A stretch of 64,000 bases of DNA, taken from Citreicoccus inhibens. GTDB lineage: Bacteria > Myxococcota > Myxococcia > Myxococcales > Myxococcaceae. Under the pieces are notes generated by a model. It made no database searches, was not told where the DNA came from, and worked only from the letters and a program-made list of their open reading frames with translations. Each line of letters opens with the position of its first letter. The first letter of the stretch is position 1. Below are positions 32,407 through 42,700 of the stretch, piece after piece. The DNA lies in contig NZ_JAHNZT010000001.1 in NCBI RefSeq assembly GCF_019039035.1, positions 336,049 to 400,048 of the forward strand, read 5' to 3'. The translations under genes and the position numbers were made by a program.

Positions 32407-35400
32407 CCCGCGCTCCTCTCCGGCTCCAGCAGCACCACCGGGAACTCCGCGAGCAGCGGCGCGAGGGGCAGCACGCCGCCACCCGACCCACGCTCGGGCC
32501 GCACCCGCCGCCCCGTGAAGACATTGCGGAACATCATGCCCGCATATGCCTCGGGAAGGTCCAGGAACGTGCCGTCGTGGGCTCCCGCCAGCCCGCCCGG
32601 CGACTCCAGCGCGGAGAGCGTGAAGCGCGGCGCACAGGCCACCACCACGCCCGCCGCGTGCTCGCGAGCGAAGGCCACGCTGGCCTGAGCCCGGGGACCA
32701 GCCAGGTCCAACGCGCGATAGCTCCCCGCGCGAAAGAGCGCGGGCCACCGCTGTCGCAAGCGCAGGCCCTCGGCCAGGAGGTAGAGCTTCGCCCGGCCGT
32801 CATCCAGGTCCCGCGTGAGCTGAGCGCACAACCCGGGGCGGTCCGCCTCCGCGGCGGCATCCAGGTCCGCGAGCAGCCGCGCCCGCACCGCGAAGTCCAC
32901 GGGTCGCCGGTTGTCGGGATCCACCAGGGACAGGTCCCACAGCTCGGAGCCCTGATAGGTGTCCGCCACGCCGGGCGAAGCCAGCTTGAGCACGAGCTGG
33001 CCCAGCGCGTTGTGCTGCCCCGCCCGCTCGATGCGGCGCTTGAAGGCCTCCACGTCCTCCAGGAAGGCCGTGCCCCGTCGAGGGTCGAAGCAGCCGTCCA
33101 CGAAGTGCGCCATGGCGTCGTCGTAGGCGCTGTCGGGGTTGGTCCACGAAGTGCGAGCCTTGGCCTCCTTGATGGCCTTGCCCATGTACTCGCGCACGCG
33201 GCGCTGGAAGTCGTCTCGCTCCGGGCCCGCGAGCACCGGCCCCATGGGCCAGGCGCCCACGAGCGTCTGGAAGAAGAGGTACACGTCGTTGGGACCCGGC
33301 GCGGGGCCCGAGGGCAGCTCCACGACGAAGCGCGCGGTGAGCCGGGCCCAGCGACGCACGCGCTTGCGCCACTCCTCGGGCAGCTCGGTGAGCACGTGGA
33401 TGCGGGCGCGCACGTCCTCGCTGCGCTTGGTGTCGTGCGTGCTGGTGGTGAGCATGCTCGCCGGCCAGCGCTCCGCGCGCTCCTGATTGCGCAGGTGGAA
33501 GGTGGTGGCCCGCACGCCGAAGCGCTCCGGCTCGCCGCCCACCTCGTTGAGGCTCACCAGTCGGTTGTAGAGATAGAAGACCGTGTCCTCCAGCCCCTTG
33601 GCCATCACCGGCCCGGTGAGTTGTTGCAACTTCATGGCGAAACGCAGCATGCCCGCGCGCTCCGGCTCGGCCACGTGCTCCGGGTAGCGGCGCAGGAGGA
33701 TGTCGCGCAGGAAGTCGAAGATGGAGGCGTTGGTGGTGGCGTTGCGCTCCTTGGCCCGCTGAATCGTCCACTCGATGTACTGCACGTCGCGCGCGTCCAG
33801 CTCGGGGCGCCAGCCGTCCACATAGGTGCGGTAGACGGGGAACAGCGCGATGAACTCGATGAGCGCGCGGCGCAGGCTGTTGAGCGTGAAGTCGCGCGTG
33901 CGGCGGTTCAGCTCCGAGATGCGGTTGAGTTCGTGCGCCAGCACGTTGATCTCACTCGACATGGAGTCGCGCATGATGAGCCGCTTCTTCTCGTACACCA
34001 GCTCGGGGAAGTCCTGCCGCCCGCCGATGAAGCGCTCATAGGTCTCCGTCAGGTGCGACTCCGCCGCGGGGTGGACGAAGAGGCCGCTCACCGCGTTGGC
34101 GAAGCGGTAGCCCGTGGTGCCGTGCACGGCCCAGGACTCGGGGATGCGCTCGCGGCCGCCTTGAATCTTCTCCACCGCGACGAACAGCGACTTGCGCAGC
34201 GGACTGTCGGGCCGCGCGGACACCTCGGCTCGCCACAGCTCGCGCAGCCGCGCCTCCACCGCGGGCCAGCGCGCCTCGTCGTCGCTGCCCCGCGCCGAGA
34301 AGAGCGCGCGCGCCTTCTCCACGAAGAAGCCCTCTTGCAGGTCCAGGAAGTACGCGGTCGGGTCGAACAGGCCATCCGGATGGTCGATGCGCAGCCCGGT
34401 GACGCGGTCCTCGCCCAGCCACTGGAAGATTCTCTGGTGCGCCTCCAGGAAGACGTCCGGGTCCTCCACCCGAATGGCCGCCAGCCCGTTGATGTCGAAA
34501 AAGCGACGGTAGTTGATCTCCTCTCCGGCCACGCGCCAGTGGGCGAGCCGGTAGCTGCACCGCGCGAGCACCGCGTCCAGCAGGTCGAACGAGCGCGGGT
34601 TGCCCGGGCTCCCGTTGAACACGCGGACGTTCTCCTCCACGTACGCCGCCAACTCGGGGCTGGCGGTCACCACCGCGGCCAGCCGCCGCTTGATGACCTC
34701 CTTCTCGCGGTGCCGCTCGATGACCTTGGCGCGCTCCAGCTCGGTGCGCGGCGGGAGGTGCTCGATGGCGGTGAGGATGGAGAGCAGCTCCACGAGCGGA
34801 GGAGCGTCCGCGCCCAGCCGCGCCTCCAGCCGCTCCAGGCCCTGCCGGAGGATGCGCCCATACTGGCGCGGAGCCACCGGCAGGAGGTGGTCGTAGTAGT
34901 GGAGGAAGAACGCTCCGTCGCGGAAGGACAGGTGCAGCTCACCGCGCTCCAGGACGATGCCGTACTGGTCTCCGAGGATGGGCAGCAGCACCTTGTCGCG
35001 CAGTTCGTCCTTCACCGGCCGCCAGTCGATGTCGAACGTCCGCGCGTAGAGCGATGCCGGTCCGTTCTCCAGCACGTCGAACCACAGGCGGTTGTCCCGC
35101 TCGATGCCCATGTGATTGGGCACCACGTCCAGCACCTGCCCCATCCCGTGCTGGCGCAGCGTGGCGCCGAGCGCGGCGTGGTCCTCGGAGGTGCCCACCT
35201 CCGGGTTGAGCTGCTGGTGGTCCACACAGTCGTACCCGTGGGGGCTGCCCGGTGTCGCCTTCAAGTAGGGCGACGCATACAGGTCACTGACGCCCAGCCG
35301 CGCCAGGTACGGCACCACCGCGCGGGCGTGCTCGAAGGTGAACCCCTGATGGAACTGCACGCGGTACGTGGACAGGGGCGGCGCGCGGCGTGACGCCAGC

Positions 35401-35510
35401 ACCTCCTGGACCCGTGCGTAGAGCCCTCTGGCCAAGGCCTCCCCCGCCTCGGCGTGGCGCGCGCCTGTGGCGGATGGGGGCCCCTCCTCTTCCAGCCCGT
35501 CGAGCAACAT
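32403..35510 (-). CDS. treY: Maltooligosyltrehalose synthase TreY
   Basis: About 1035 residues, GH13. It converts the reducing-end alpha-1,4 link of maltooligosaccharides to alpha,alpha-1,1, the first step of trehalose release by TreY/TreZ. Motifs: TYRVQFHQGFTFEHA at the start of the barrel, DVVPNHMG, GLRIDHPDGLFDP with the nucleophile Asp, and TSTHDTKRSEDVRAR. The start is uncertain: ATG 35510 lacks a strong ribosome site, and the domain begins about 50 residues later, so GTG/TTG starts further in are possible. It is coupled to glgX; treZ is not in the window. Confidence 0.93.
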   Translation of the reverse strand: MLLDGLEEEGPPSATGARHAEAGEALARGLYARVQEVLASRRAPPLSTYRVQFHQGFTFEHARAVVPYLARLGVSDLYASPYLKATPGSPHGYDCVDHQQLNPEVGTSEDHAALGATLRQHGMGQVLDVVPNHMGIERDNRLWFDVLENGPASLYARTFDIDWRPVKDELRDKVLLPILGDQYGIVLERGELHLSFRDGAFFLHYYDHLLPVAPRQYGRILRQGLERLEARLGADAPPLVELLSILTAIEHLPPRTELERAKVIERHREKEVIKRRLAAVVTASPELAAYVEENVRVFNGSPGNPRSFDLLDAVLARCSYRLAHWRVAGEEINYRRFFDINGLAAIRVEDPDVFLEAHQRIFQWLGEDRVTGLRIDHPDGLFDPTAYFLDLQEGFFVEKARALFSARGSDDEARWPAVEARLRELWRAEVSARPDSPLRKSLFVAVEKIQGGRERIPESWAVHGTTGYRFANAVSGLFVHPAAESHLTETYERFIGGRQDFPELVYEKKRLIMRDSMSSEINVLAHELNRISELNRRTRDFTLNSLRRALIEFIALFPVYRTYVDGWRPELDARDVQYIEWTIQRAKERNATTNASIFDFLRDILLRRYPEHVAEPERAGMLRFAMKLQQLTGPVMAKGLEDTVFYLYNRLVSLNEVGGEPERFGVRATTFHLRNQERAERWPASMLTTSTHDTKRSEDVRARIHVLTELPEEWRKRVRRWARLTARFVVELPSGPAPGPNDVYLFFQTLVGAWPMGPVLAGPERDDFQRRVREYMGKAIKEAKARTSWTNPDSAYDDAMAHFVDGCFDPRRGTAFLEDVEAFKRRIERAGQHNALGQLVLKLASPGVADTYQGSELWDLSLVDPDNRRPVDFAVRARLLADLDAAAEADRPGLCAQLTRDLDDGRAKLYLLAEGLRLRQRWPALFRAGSYRALDLAGPRAQASVAFAREHAAGVVVACAPRFTLSALESPGGLAGAHDGTFLDLPEAYAGMMFRNVFTGRRVRPERGSGGGVLPLAPLLAEFPVVLLEPERSAG

Positions 35511-35612
35511 GCGGCTGAGAGGTAGGGCCGCAGCGCCGCGCCCGCCAGCCACGCGGGCGGACTCCGACGTCCAGCCAACGCTCCAGGGGCCCGAGATGAC
35601 TGCCGACAAGCA

Positions 35613-35647
35613 GAGGGCCCGCCACGCATTCACGCGGGCGAGCCCTC
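35613..35647 (-). terminator. Candidate terminator of the SWIB gene
   Basis: On the minus strand, GAGGGCTCGCCCGC pairs with GCGGGCCCTC (one bulge) around an 11-base loop, followed by TGCTTGTC. It lies about 40 bases past the SWIB stop and before treY. Confidence 0.5.
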
Positions 35648-35688
35648 AAGATACAGAAGCCGAGGCGACCCTCGCGGGTCCGGCTAAA

Positions 35689-36009
35689 TCAGCTGAGCTG
35701 CTTGTTCACCAGCGAGGTCATCTCGAACATGGTGACGTTCTTCTTGCCGCCGAAGATGGGCTTGAGCTTGTCGTCGGCGTTGATCTGACGCTTGTTCTTG
35801 GCGTCCTGCAGGCTGTTCTTCTTGATGTACGCCCACAGCTTCTTGACGACCTCGGTGCGAGGCAGCGGCTTGCTTCCGACAATCTCCGCCAGCGCGGCCG
35901 AAGGAGTCATCTCCTTCATGAACGACGCGTTGGGCTTGCGCGCGGCAGGCTTGGCGGGCTTCTTGGCAGCAGCGGTCGTCTTCTTCGCAGCAGCTTTCTT
36001 AGCGGCCAT
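35689..36009 (-). CDS. SWIB/MDM2-domain protein with histone-H1-like tail
   Basis: 106 residues. The first 27 are almost only Ala, Lys, Pro and Thr (MAAKKAAAKKTTAAAKK...), like the C-terminal tail of histone H1 or bacterial H1-like proteins, and should bind DNA nonspecifically. Residues about 30-106 form a SWIB domain (SAALAEIVGSKPLPRTEVVK, then LWAYIKKNSLQD and MFEMTSLVNKQL). SWIB domains occur in eukaryotic chromatin remodellers and in bacteria such as chlamydiae, where one is fused to a topoisomerase. Monocistronic, with its own terminator. A nucleoid-associated role is inferred. Confidence 0.88.
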   Translation of the reverse strand: MAAKKAAAKKTTAAAKKPAKPAARKPNASFMKEMTPSAALAEIVGSKPLPRTEVVKKLWAYIKKNSLQDAKNKRQINADDKLKPIFGGKKNVTMFEMTSLVNKQLS

Positions 36010-36319
36010 TCGTCTTCAGTCTCCTCCCCTCCGAAGGGGACGTTGCACGGCCTGCTTTCCTCATCAAGCGAGAGCCGATGGCGGCGTAGTAACACGGCCG
36101 AGCCCGAAAAACAGCCGTCTTCCGTGCTTTTTCCCTCGGAGAATGCTCGGCGCAACGCATTGCGAGCCGAAAACTCGGCCCGGGAGCGGGTTCTCCGACG
36201 GGATTTTGCCGCCTCGACGCGAGCGGGGCCGCCATTCCGGCCCCAGCGGGCGCGCTCCCTCGGGGAAATGCGCCCGCCTCCCAGTGGACGGGATGTGCTT
36301 TTTCGGATGAAACAGCGCC
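36010..36319. other. Intergenic region between SWIB gene and elb operon
   Basis: 310 bases with no convincing gene. It must hold the divergent promoters for the SWIB gene and the ether-lipid operon. It is locally less GC-rich (e.g. GAAAAACAG near 36107 and GCTTTTTCC near 36127) than the coding DNA. No clear -35/-10 pair, sigma-54 site or long hairpin was found. Confidence 0.5.
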
Positions 36320-37297
36320 ATGAACGCCCTCATCACTGGTGCCGGAGGCTTCCTGGGAACCTGGCTGGCGCGAGCGCTCGCCGCGCGCGGCGACACCGTG
36401 GCCTGTCTGCTGCGGCGCACCACGGACGCCTCGGGCCTGGAAGGAATCCCCTACGCGCGGGTGGAGGGGGACGTGACGGACCCAGCCTCCCTGGCCCGCG
36501 CGGTGGCCGGGCGGGACGTCGTCTTCCACCTGGCTGGCATCCGCCGCGCCGCGACGCGCGATGAGTTCATGCGCGTCAACGCGGACGCCACACGCCTGCT
36601 CTGCGACGCCATGGTGGCCACCGGCACGCGCCCCCGGCTGGTGTTCTGCGGCTCCCTCGCCGCGCACGGCCCCTCCACCTCCAGCCGGCCCCACGTGGAG
36701 GAGGACCCCTTCCAGCCCTATGAGTGGTACGGCGAGAGCAAGGCCGAGGGCGAGCGCATCGCCTTCTCCTACTCGGACCGCCTGCCCGTGACGGCCACGC
36801 GCCCGCCGCGCATCCTGGGCCCCGGTGACAAGGAGAACCTCGCCTTCTTCAAGCTCGTCCAGCGGGGCATCCGGCTGGAGCTGACCGGGGGGCCCCGGCC
36901 GCTCACCATGGTGGACGTGGAGGATGTGGTGGACCAGCTGCTGCTCCTGGGCGAGCGGCCCGAGGCGCTGGGCGAGGCCTTCTTCTGCGCGGGCCCCGAG
37001 GCCCTGTCCCTGGAGAAGGTGGAGGACCTGGGCGCCCAGGCGCTGGGCGTCACGCCGCGGACGGTGCGGATGAGCCCCGCGGTCCTCAAGGCCCTGGCCG
37101 CGGCCGCGGACGGCATCACTCGGGTGACGGGGCGCAAGCTCCCCTTGAACCGCAAGCTGGCGCGCCAGCTCACGGCCCCTGCCTGGACGTGCTCCGGCGC
37201 CAAGGCCGAGCGCCTGCTCGGGTTTCGGCCTCGGCGCGATTTGGCGGACTCCATCCGCCGCAGCGCCGAGTGGTACCGCGCGCAGGGATGGCTGTAG
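36320..37297 (+). CDS. NAD-dependent epimerase/dehydratase-type SDR, first gene of ether-lipid (elb) operon
   Basis: 325 residues, extended SDR. NAD(P) site ITGAGGFLG, VVFHLAGI, and the catalytic YGESK (Tyr-x3-Lys) are present. A C-terminal HPF-like segment ends LLGFRPRRDLADSIRRSAEW. It is 90 bases upstream of the HAD gene and heads a five-gene run ending at 45126. The set SDR, HAD, DUF2088, ElbD, SDR corresponds to the myxobacterial elbA-E cluster for alkyl ether lipids. A ketone or sugar-like intermediate reductase role is inferred; the exact step is not known to me. Confidence 0.8.
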   Translation: MNALITGAGGFLGTWLARALAARGDTVACLLRRTTDASGLEGIPYARVEGDVTDPASLARAVAGRDVVFHLAGIRRAATRDEFMRVNADATRLLCDAMVATGTRPRLVFCGSLAAHGPSTSSRPHVEEDPFQPYEWYGESKAEGERIAFSYSDRLPVTATRPPRILGPGDKENLAFFKLVQRGIRLELTGGPRPLTMVDVEDVVDQLLLLGERPEALGEAFFCAGPEALSLEKVEDLGAQALGVTPRTVRMSPAVLKALAAAADGITRVTGRKLPLNRKLARQLTAPAWTCSGAKAERLLGFRPRRDLADSIRRSAEWYRAQGWL

Positions 37298-37387
37298 TCC
37301 GAGTCGCCGTGGGGCACCACGGGGGCCCGTGCCCTGCCGGCGTCGTTGACCTCACCCCCCCGGGGATGGGAGGAAGCCCGACGCCAC

Positions 37388-38065
37388 ATGCTCGCCAAAG
37401 TGCCCGCCAAAGCAGCTTTCTTCGATGTCGACGGGACGCTCGTCCGGACGAACGTCGTCCATGTCTACGCGTACTACGCGATGAACCGCGGTTCGCTGCG
37501 AGGCATCGCGGGCCGCACCCTGTCGACGGCGCTCAGCGCGCCGCTCTTCGGGGTGATGGACATGGTCAACCGAAAGGCGTTCAACGAGTTCTTCTACCGG
37601 TACTACGCCGGGTTGAGCGAGGACCGCCTGGTCACCATCGCCGAGGACATGTTCGAGGACGTCCTCAAGCCCGCCCTCTTCGAGCAGTCCCAGGACCTCA
37701 TCGACGAGGCGCGTCGCAGCGGCTGCAAGGTGGTGCTCGTCACCGGAGCGCTGGACTTCACCATGCGCCCGTTGGCCCGCCACCTGGGCTGCGATGACGT
37801 CATCGCCAACAAGATGCAGTACGTGGGCGGCAAGGCCACCGGCAAGGTGATTCCGCCCATCATCGAAGGCGCCAACAAGGCCAACGCCATCCGCGCGTAT
37901 TGCGAGCGCGAGGGCCTGGCCCTCAACAAGTGCCATGGCTATTCGGACAGCGCCTCCGATTACGCCATGCTCGCGGTGGTGGGTCGCCCCACCGCGGTGA
38001 ATCCGGACCTGCGGCTGCGCTCGCTCGCGCGCGCCTACAACTGGCCCATCCTGGACCTGAAGTAA
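37388..38065 (+). CDS. HAD-IB family phosphatase in ether-lipid operon
   Basis: 225 residues. The nucleophile motif is FFDVDGTLV, motif II is VLVTGALDF, and motif III/IV is GYSDSASDYAML, the SerB-like HAD-IB arrangement also found in lipid phosphatases. It would remove a phosphate from a glycerol- or lipid-type intermediate. ATG 37388 was chosen since the fold starts here; a TTG at 37346 is open but weaker. It has GGAGG about 14 bases upstream. Lies 25 bases before the DUF2088 gene. Confidence 0.85.
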   Translation: MLAKVPAKAAFFDVDGTLVRTNVVHVYAYYAMNRGSLRGIAGRTLSTALSAPLFGVMDMVNRKAFNEFFYRYYAGLSEDRLVTIAEDMFEDVLKPALFEQSQDLIDEARRSGCKVVLVTGALDFTMRPLARHLGCDDVIANKMQYVGGKATGKVIPPIIEGANKANAIRAYCEREGLALNKCHGYSDSASDYAMLAVVGRPTAVNPDLRLRSLARAYNWPILDLK

Positions 38066-38090
38066 CACCTCCCCCTTTCCCCCTCTTTTC

Positions 38091-39701
38091 ATGCGCCCGC
38101 TCAAGACGCTCCAGAAGCTGTACGACGAGGAAAGCCAGGTGGTCATCACGGAGAAGGGCAGCCCCCCTCGGGCGCTCTTCTACGGCGAAGGCTTCCTCCA
38201 GGAGGATTTGCCCGTGGGAACGCGGGTCATCTTCCCGCGCCCGCCCATGGCCGGCGTGCCCAACGTGAAGGCCGCCATCCGCTGGGCCATCAACCACCCC
38301 GAGGGCATGGAGCCGCTGCACGCGCTGCTCCGCCCGGGCATGCGCCTGACGTGCGTCATCGACGACATCAGCGTCCCCCTGCCCCCCATGGTCACCCCGG
38401 ACGTGCGCCAGTCCATCCTCGAGGTGGTGCTGGAGCTGTGCGCGGACAGCGGCGTGGATGACGTGCACCTGGTCATCGCCAACGCGCTCCATCGCCGGAT
38501 GACCGAGGGCGAGATGAAGCGCATGGTGGGCGAGAAGATCTTCGACGCCTACTACCCGGACCGCTACTACAACCACGACGCCGAGGACCCCGACGGCATC
38601 ACCGAGCTGGAGCGCACGTCGCACGGCGAGGTGGTGGCGGTGAACCGCCGCGTGGCGGAGAGCGACCTCATCGTCTACGTGAACGTGAACTTCGTGCCCA
38701 TGAACGGCGGGCACAAGTCCATGGGCACCGGCGTGACGAACTACGCGTCGCTCCGGCACCACCACAACCCGAAGACCATCCGCGACTCCGACAGCTACAT
38801 GGAGCCGAAGGCCAGCGCGCTGTACACGAAGAACTCGCGCATCGGGACGGTCATCGACCAGACCCTCAAGGTCTTCCACATCGAGACCACGCTGAACAAC
38901 CGCATGTTCGGCGCGCCCACGGACTTCCTCGCCAAGCGCGAGGAGGACTACACCGAGGCGGACCGGCTGAAGTTCCAGGCCCTGCGCTACACGCTGTCCA
39001 AGCTGCCGCGCGCGGCCGCGCGCAAGGTGCTCAACGCCATCCCCGCGCCCTATGACGTCACGGGCGTGTACGCCGGCGCCACCGAGCCCACCCACGCCAA
39101 GACGCTGGAGACGAGCTGGAAGCAGTACGTGGTGCCGGTGGAGGGGCAGAGCGACATCGTCATCTTCCCCATCCCGTTCATCAGCCCGTACAGCGTCAAC
39201 TCGCTGCTCAACCCGCTGCTCGTGCAGGTGATGGGGCTGGGCTACTTCTACAACCTCAACCGCGGCGTGCCCCTCTTGAAGAAGGGCGGCGTGCTCATCC
39301 TCCTGCACCCGGCCTACGACGAGTTCGACCCCGTGCAGCACCCCAGCTACATCGAGTTCTTCCACCGGCTGCTGCCGGAGACGCGGGACTCCATGAAGCT
39401 GGAGCACAAGTACGAGAAGGAGTTCGCGGAGAACCCCAGCTACGTGCACCTGTACCGCAAGGGCAACGCCTACCACGGCGTGCACCCCTTCTACATGTGG
39501 TACTGGGGCGAGAACGGGCGCCAGCAGGCCGGCAAGGTCATCGTCGCGGGCGCGGAGAACAACCACGTCCCTGCCCTCATGGGCATGGACCGCACGGACA
39601 CCCTCGCCGAGGCCATTGAAGAGGCCCGCGGCTTCATGGGTCGCTCGGCCACCATCAGCCTGCTGCGCATCGCGCCCACGGTGATGGTGGACGTGAAGTG
39701 A
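38091..39701 (+). CDS. DUF2088 (LarA N-terminal-like) protein in ether-lipid operon
   Basis: 536 residues. Residues about 25-250 resemble the DUF2088/LarA catalytic-lobe fold of the nickel-pincer lactate racemase family (IDDISVPLPPM, VHLVIANALHRRMTEGEMKRM, NGGHKSMGTG), followed by a long C-terminal part without a match I recognise. In LarA this domain racemises a 2-hydroxy acid. Here a hydride-transfer or epimerisation of a glycerol-derived intermediate is conceivable but unproven; no larB/C/E pincer-synthesis genes are in the window. Its stop overlaps the ElbD GTG start. Confidence 0.75.
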   Translation: MRPLKTLQKLYDEESQVVITEKGSPPRALFYGEGFLQEDLPVGTRVIFPRPPMAGVPNVKAAIRWAINHPEGMEPLHALLRPGMRLTCVIDDISVPLPPMVTPDVRQSILEVVLELCADSGVDDVHLVIANALHRRMTEGEMKRMVGEKIFDAYYPDRYYNHDAEDPDGITELERTSHGEVVAVNRRVAESDLIVYVNVNFVPMNGGHKSMGTGVTNYASLRHHHNPKTIRDSDSYMEPKASALYTKNSRIGTVIDQTLKVFHIETTLNNRMFGAPTDFLAKREEDYTEADRLKFQALRYTLSKLPRAAARKVLNAIPAPYDVTGVYAGATEPTHAKTLETSWKQYVVPVEGQSDIVIFPIPFISPYSVNSLLNPLLVQVMGLGYFYNLNRGVPLLKKGGVLILLHPAYDEFDPVQHPSYIEFFHRLLPETRDSMKLEHKYEKEFAENPSYVHLYRKGNAYHGVHPFYMWYWGENGRQQAGKVIVAGAENNHVPALMGMDRTDTLAEAIEEARGFMGRSATISLLRIAPTVMVDVK

Positions 39702-42700
39702 GGGAGTCGCGCACGGTCATGGGCTCCCCCCTTCCCGAACTCAACGTCACCGAGGCGTTCACCGGCAAGCGGCTGGTGTTCGTGGGCACCACGGGCTTCG
39801 TGGGCAAGGTCACCTTGTCCATGTTGCTGTCCCACTACGGCCAGGTGCTCGACAAGGTCTACGTCCTCGTCCGCAAGGGCAGCGCCGCGTCCGCGGAGCG
39901 CCGCTTCTTCGACAAGGTGGCTCCCAGCGAGCCCTTCCAGCCGCTGCGCGACGCCCTGGGCGACGCGGGCGCGCTGGAGTTCATCCGCGCCAAGTGCGAG
40001 GTCATCGACGGCGACATCACCGACCCCTGGGTCGGCCTCACCGAGACCCAGGTGACGGAGCTGCACGGCAAGGTGCACGCCATCGTCAACTGCGCGGGCC
40101 TGGTGTCCTTCAACCCGTCGCTGGAAGTCGGTCTCAACGTCAACACCCACGGCGTGAAGAACGCGGTGGAGCTGGCGCTCAAGTGGGCGGTGCCGCTCAT
40201 CCACATGTCCACCGCCTTCGTGGCGGGCAACCGCGACGGGCTCGTCTTCGAGGACGAGGAAGTGCGCGGCTACTTCCCCAAGCGGGGCGAGCTGGACGGG
40301 CGCGACTTCAGCCTGGAGCAGGAGCTGGCGGACGCGGAGAAGATCGTCGCGCGGCTGCGCGAGCAGGCCGATGACCGCGCCCTCACGTCCACCTTCCGCA
40401 AGAAGGCGCTGGACCGGCTGGAGCAGGAAGGCCGCGACGCCACCGACGAGAAGACGCTGCGGCTGGCGGTGGGCCGCGAGCGCAAGCTGTGGCTGACGGG
40501 CGAGCTGGTGCGCGCCGGCATGGAGCGCGCGCAGCACTGGGGCTGGCCCAACACGTACACGTACACGAAGTCCCTGGGCGAGCAGGTGATGGCCGGCACT
40601 CCGGGCCTGCGCTACGCCATCGTGCGGCCCTCCATCGTGGAGAGCGCGGCGCACTTCCCCTTCCCCGGGTGGAACGAGGGCTTCACCACCTCCGCGCCGC
40701 TGGCCTTCGCGGGCATCAAGGGCCAGCGCGGCATCCCCGCCGGCGACCACACCATCCTGGACATCATCCCGGTGGATCAGGTGGCGGGCGCCACGTTGGG
40801 CATCACCGCGCACTCGCTCCAGGTTGAGGAGCGGCGCGTGTACCAGCTCGCCTCGGGTGACGTGAACCCGTTCTACGCGAGCCGCTCCGTGGAGCTGGTG
40901 GGCCTGTACCGCCGCCGCTTCTACCGGAACAAGGAGACGGGCAACTCGCTGATGAACGCGCTGCGCGCGCGCATCGAGCCGCAGCCCGTGAGCAAGCAGG
41001 AGTTCCAGCTGCTCAGCGCGCCCATGCTGGCCAAGGGCGCCCGCTTCCTGAAGAAGTCCATCGATGAGCTGCGCCCGACGTGGGGCGCGCCCACGGTGAA
41101 CGCGCTCCTGGACAAGGCGAAGGTCGCCCTGGACGACGTGGAGGAGCAAGCCACCAGCCTCACGGGCCTCATCGACCTGTTCCTCCCCTTCCTGTGGGAG
41201 AACCGGTACGTCTTCCGCTGCGACAACACGCGCTCCGTCTACGAGAACATGGTCGGCGCGGACCGCGCGCGGATTGGCTGGAGCCCGGACCGCATCGACT
41301 GGCGCGAGTACTTCCTGGGCACGCACCTGCCCGGCCTGGAGAAGTGGGTGTTCCCCGGCCTGGAGGACGAGCTGGAGAAGCGCACCGTCATCCACGCCCA
41401 CCGCGACCTCTTGGAGCTGTTCGAGGCCACGGTGCACGCGTACCGCCACCGCGTGGCGTTCCGCATGGCGGCGAACGAGAAGGAGGAGCGCTTCACCTTC
41501 GGCGAGGTGCACCGCTATGCGGCGCGCGTGGGCAGCTACCTGCTGGCCCATGGCGTGAAGCACGGCGACCGCGTGCTCCTGTTGTCCGAGAACCGGCCCG
41601 AGTGGGCCATCAGCTACTTCGGCATCCTGCGCGCCGGCGCCACCGTGGTGCCGGTGGATCCGGCCCTCACGGAGGCCGAGGTCGTCAACATCGCGAAGCG
41701 CGCGCAGGCGAAGCTGTGCCTCGTGTCCGAGCAGACGGCGGAGGACTTCCCCGGCCTGTTCGCGGCGCTGGGGGATGGCGTCGCGGTGGCGAGCCTCGCG
41801 GAGGCCATGACGGGAGATCCGGCGCATCCGGATCGCATCGGGCCGGTGAAGAAGTCCGCGTCCGCGGATGACGTGGCCAGCATCATCTTCACGTCTGGCA
41901 CCACGGGCACGCCCAAGGGCGTGATGCTCACGCACCGCAACTTCGCCTCGCTGGTGGCGAAGCTCGCGGGCCAGTTCAACGTGGGCGTGGGCGACGGCGT
42001 GCTGTCCGTGCTCCCGCTGCACCACACGTTCGAGTTCTCGGCGGGCTTCCTCACGCCGTTCTCGCGCGGCGCCGAAATCACGTACATCGACGAGCTGACG
42101 TCGGACCGGCTGGGCGAGGTGTTCGAGACGGGCCGCGTCACCGCGATGATTGGCGTGCCGGCGCTGTGGCAGCTGTTGCACCGGAAGATTACGCAGGAGA
42201 TGGCCAGCCGCCCGCCCGTGGTGGAGCAGGCGCTCAAGGCGTTGATGGCGGCCAACGGCGAGCTGCGCAACCGCAGCTCGTTGAACCTGGGCAAGCTCTT
42301 GTTCTGGCCGGTGCACCGCAAGTTCGGCGGGCGCATGAAGGTGCTGGTGTCGGGCGGCTCGGCGCTGTCGGAGGAAGTGCACAAGGCCTTCCACGAGCTG
42401 GGCTTCACGATGCGCGAGGGCTATGGCCTCACCGAGGCCGCGCCGGTGCTGTCCGTCTCCGAGCCCGGCAACAAGCGCACGCCCGGGAGCGTGGGCAAGC
42501 CGCTGTCCGGCATCGAGGTGAAGCTGCTCAACCCAGACACCGACGGCATTGGCGAGGTGCTCGCCAAGGGCCCCAACGTGATGGCGGGCTACTTCGGAGA
42601 CCGCGAGGCCACCGAGGCCGTGGTGAAGGAAGGCTGGCTGCACACCGGTGACCTGGGCCGCCTGGATGACGACGGGCGCCTGTACCTGGTGGGCCGCGCC

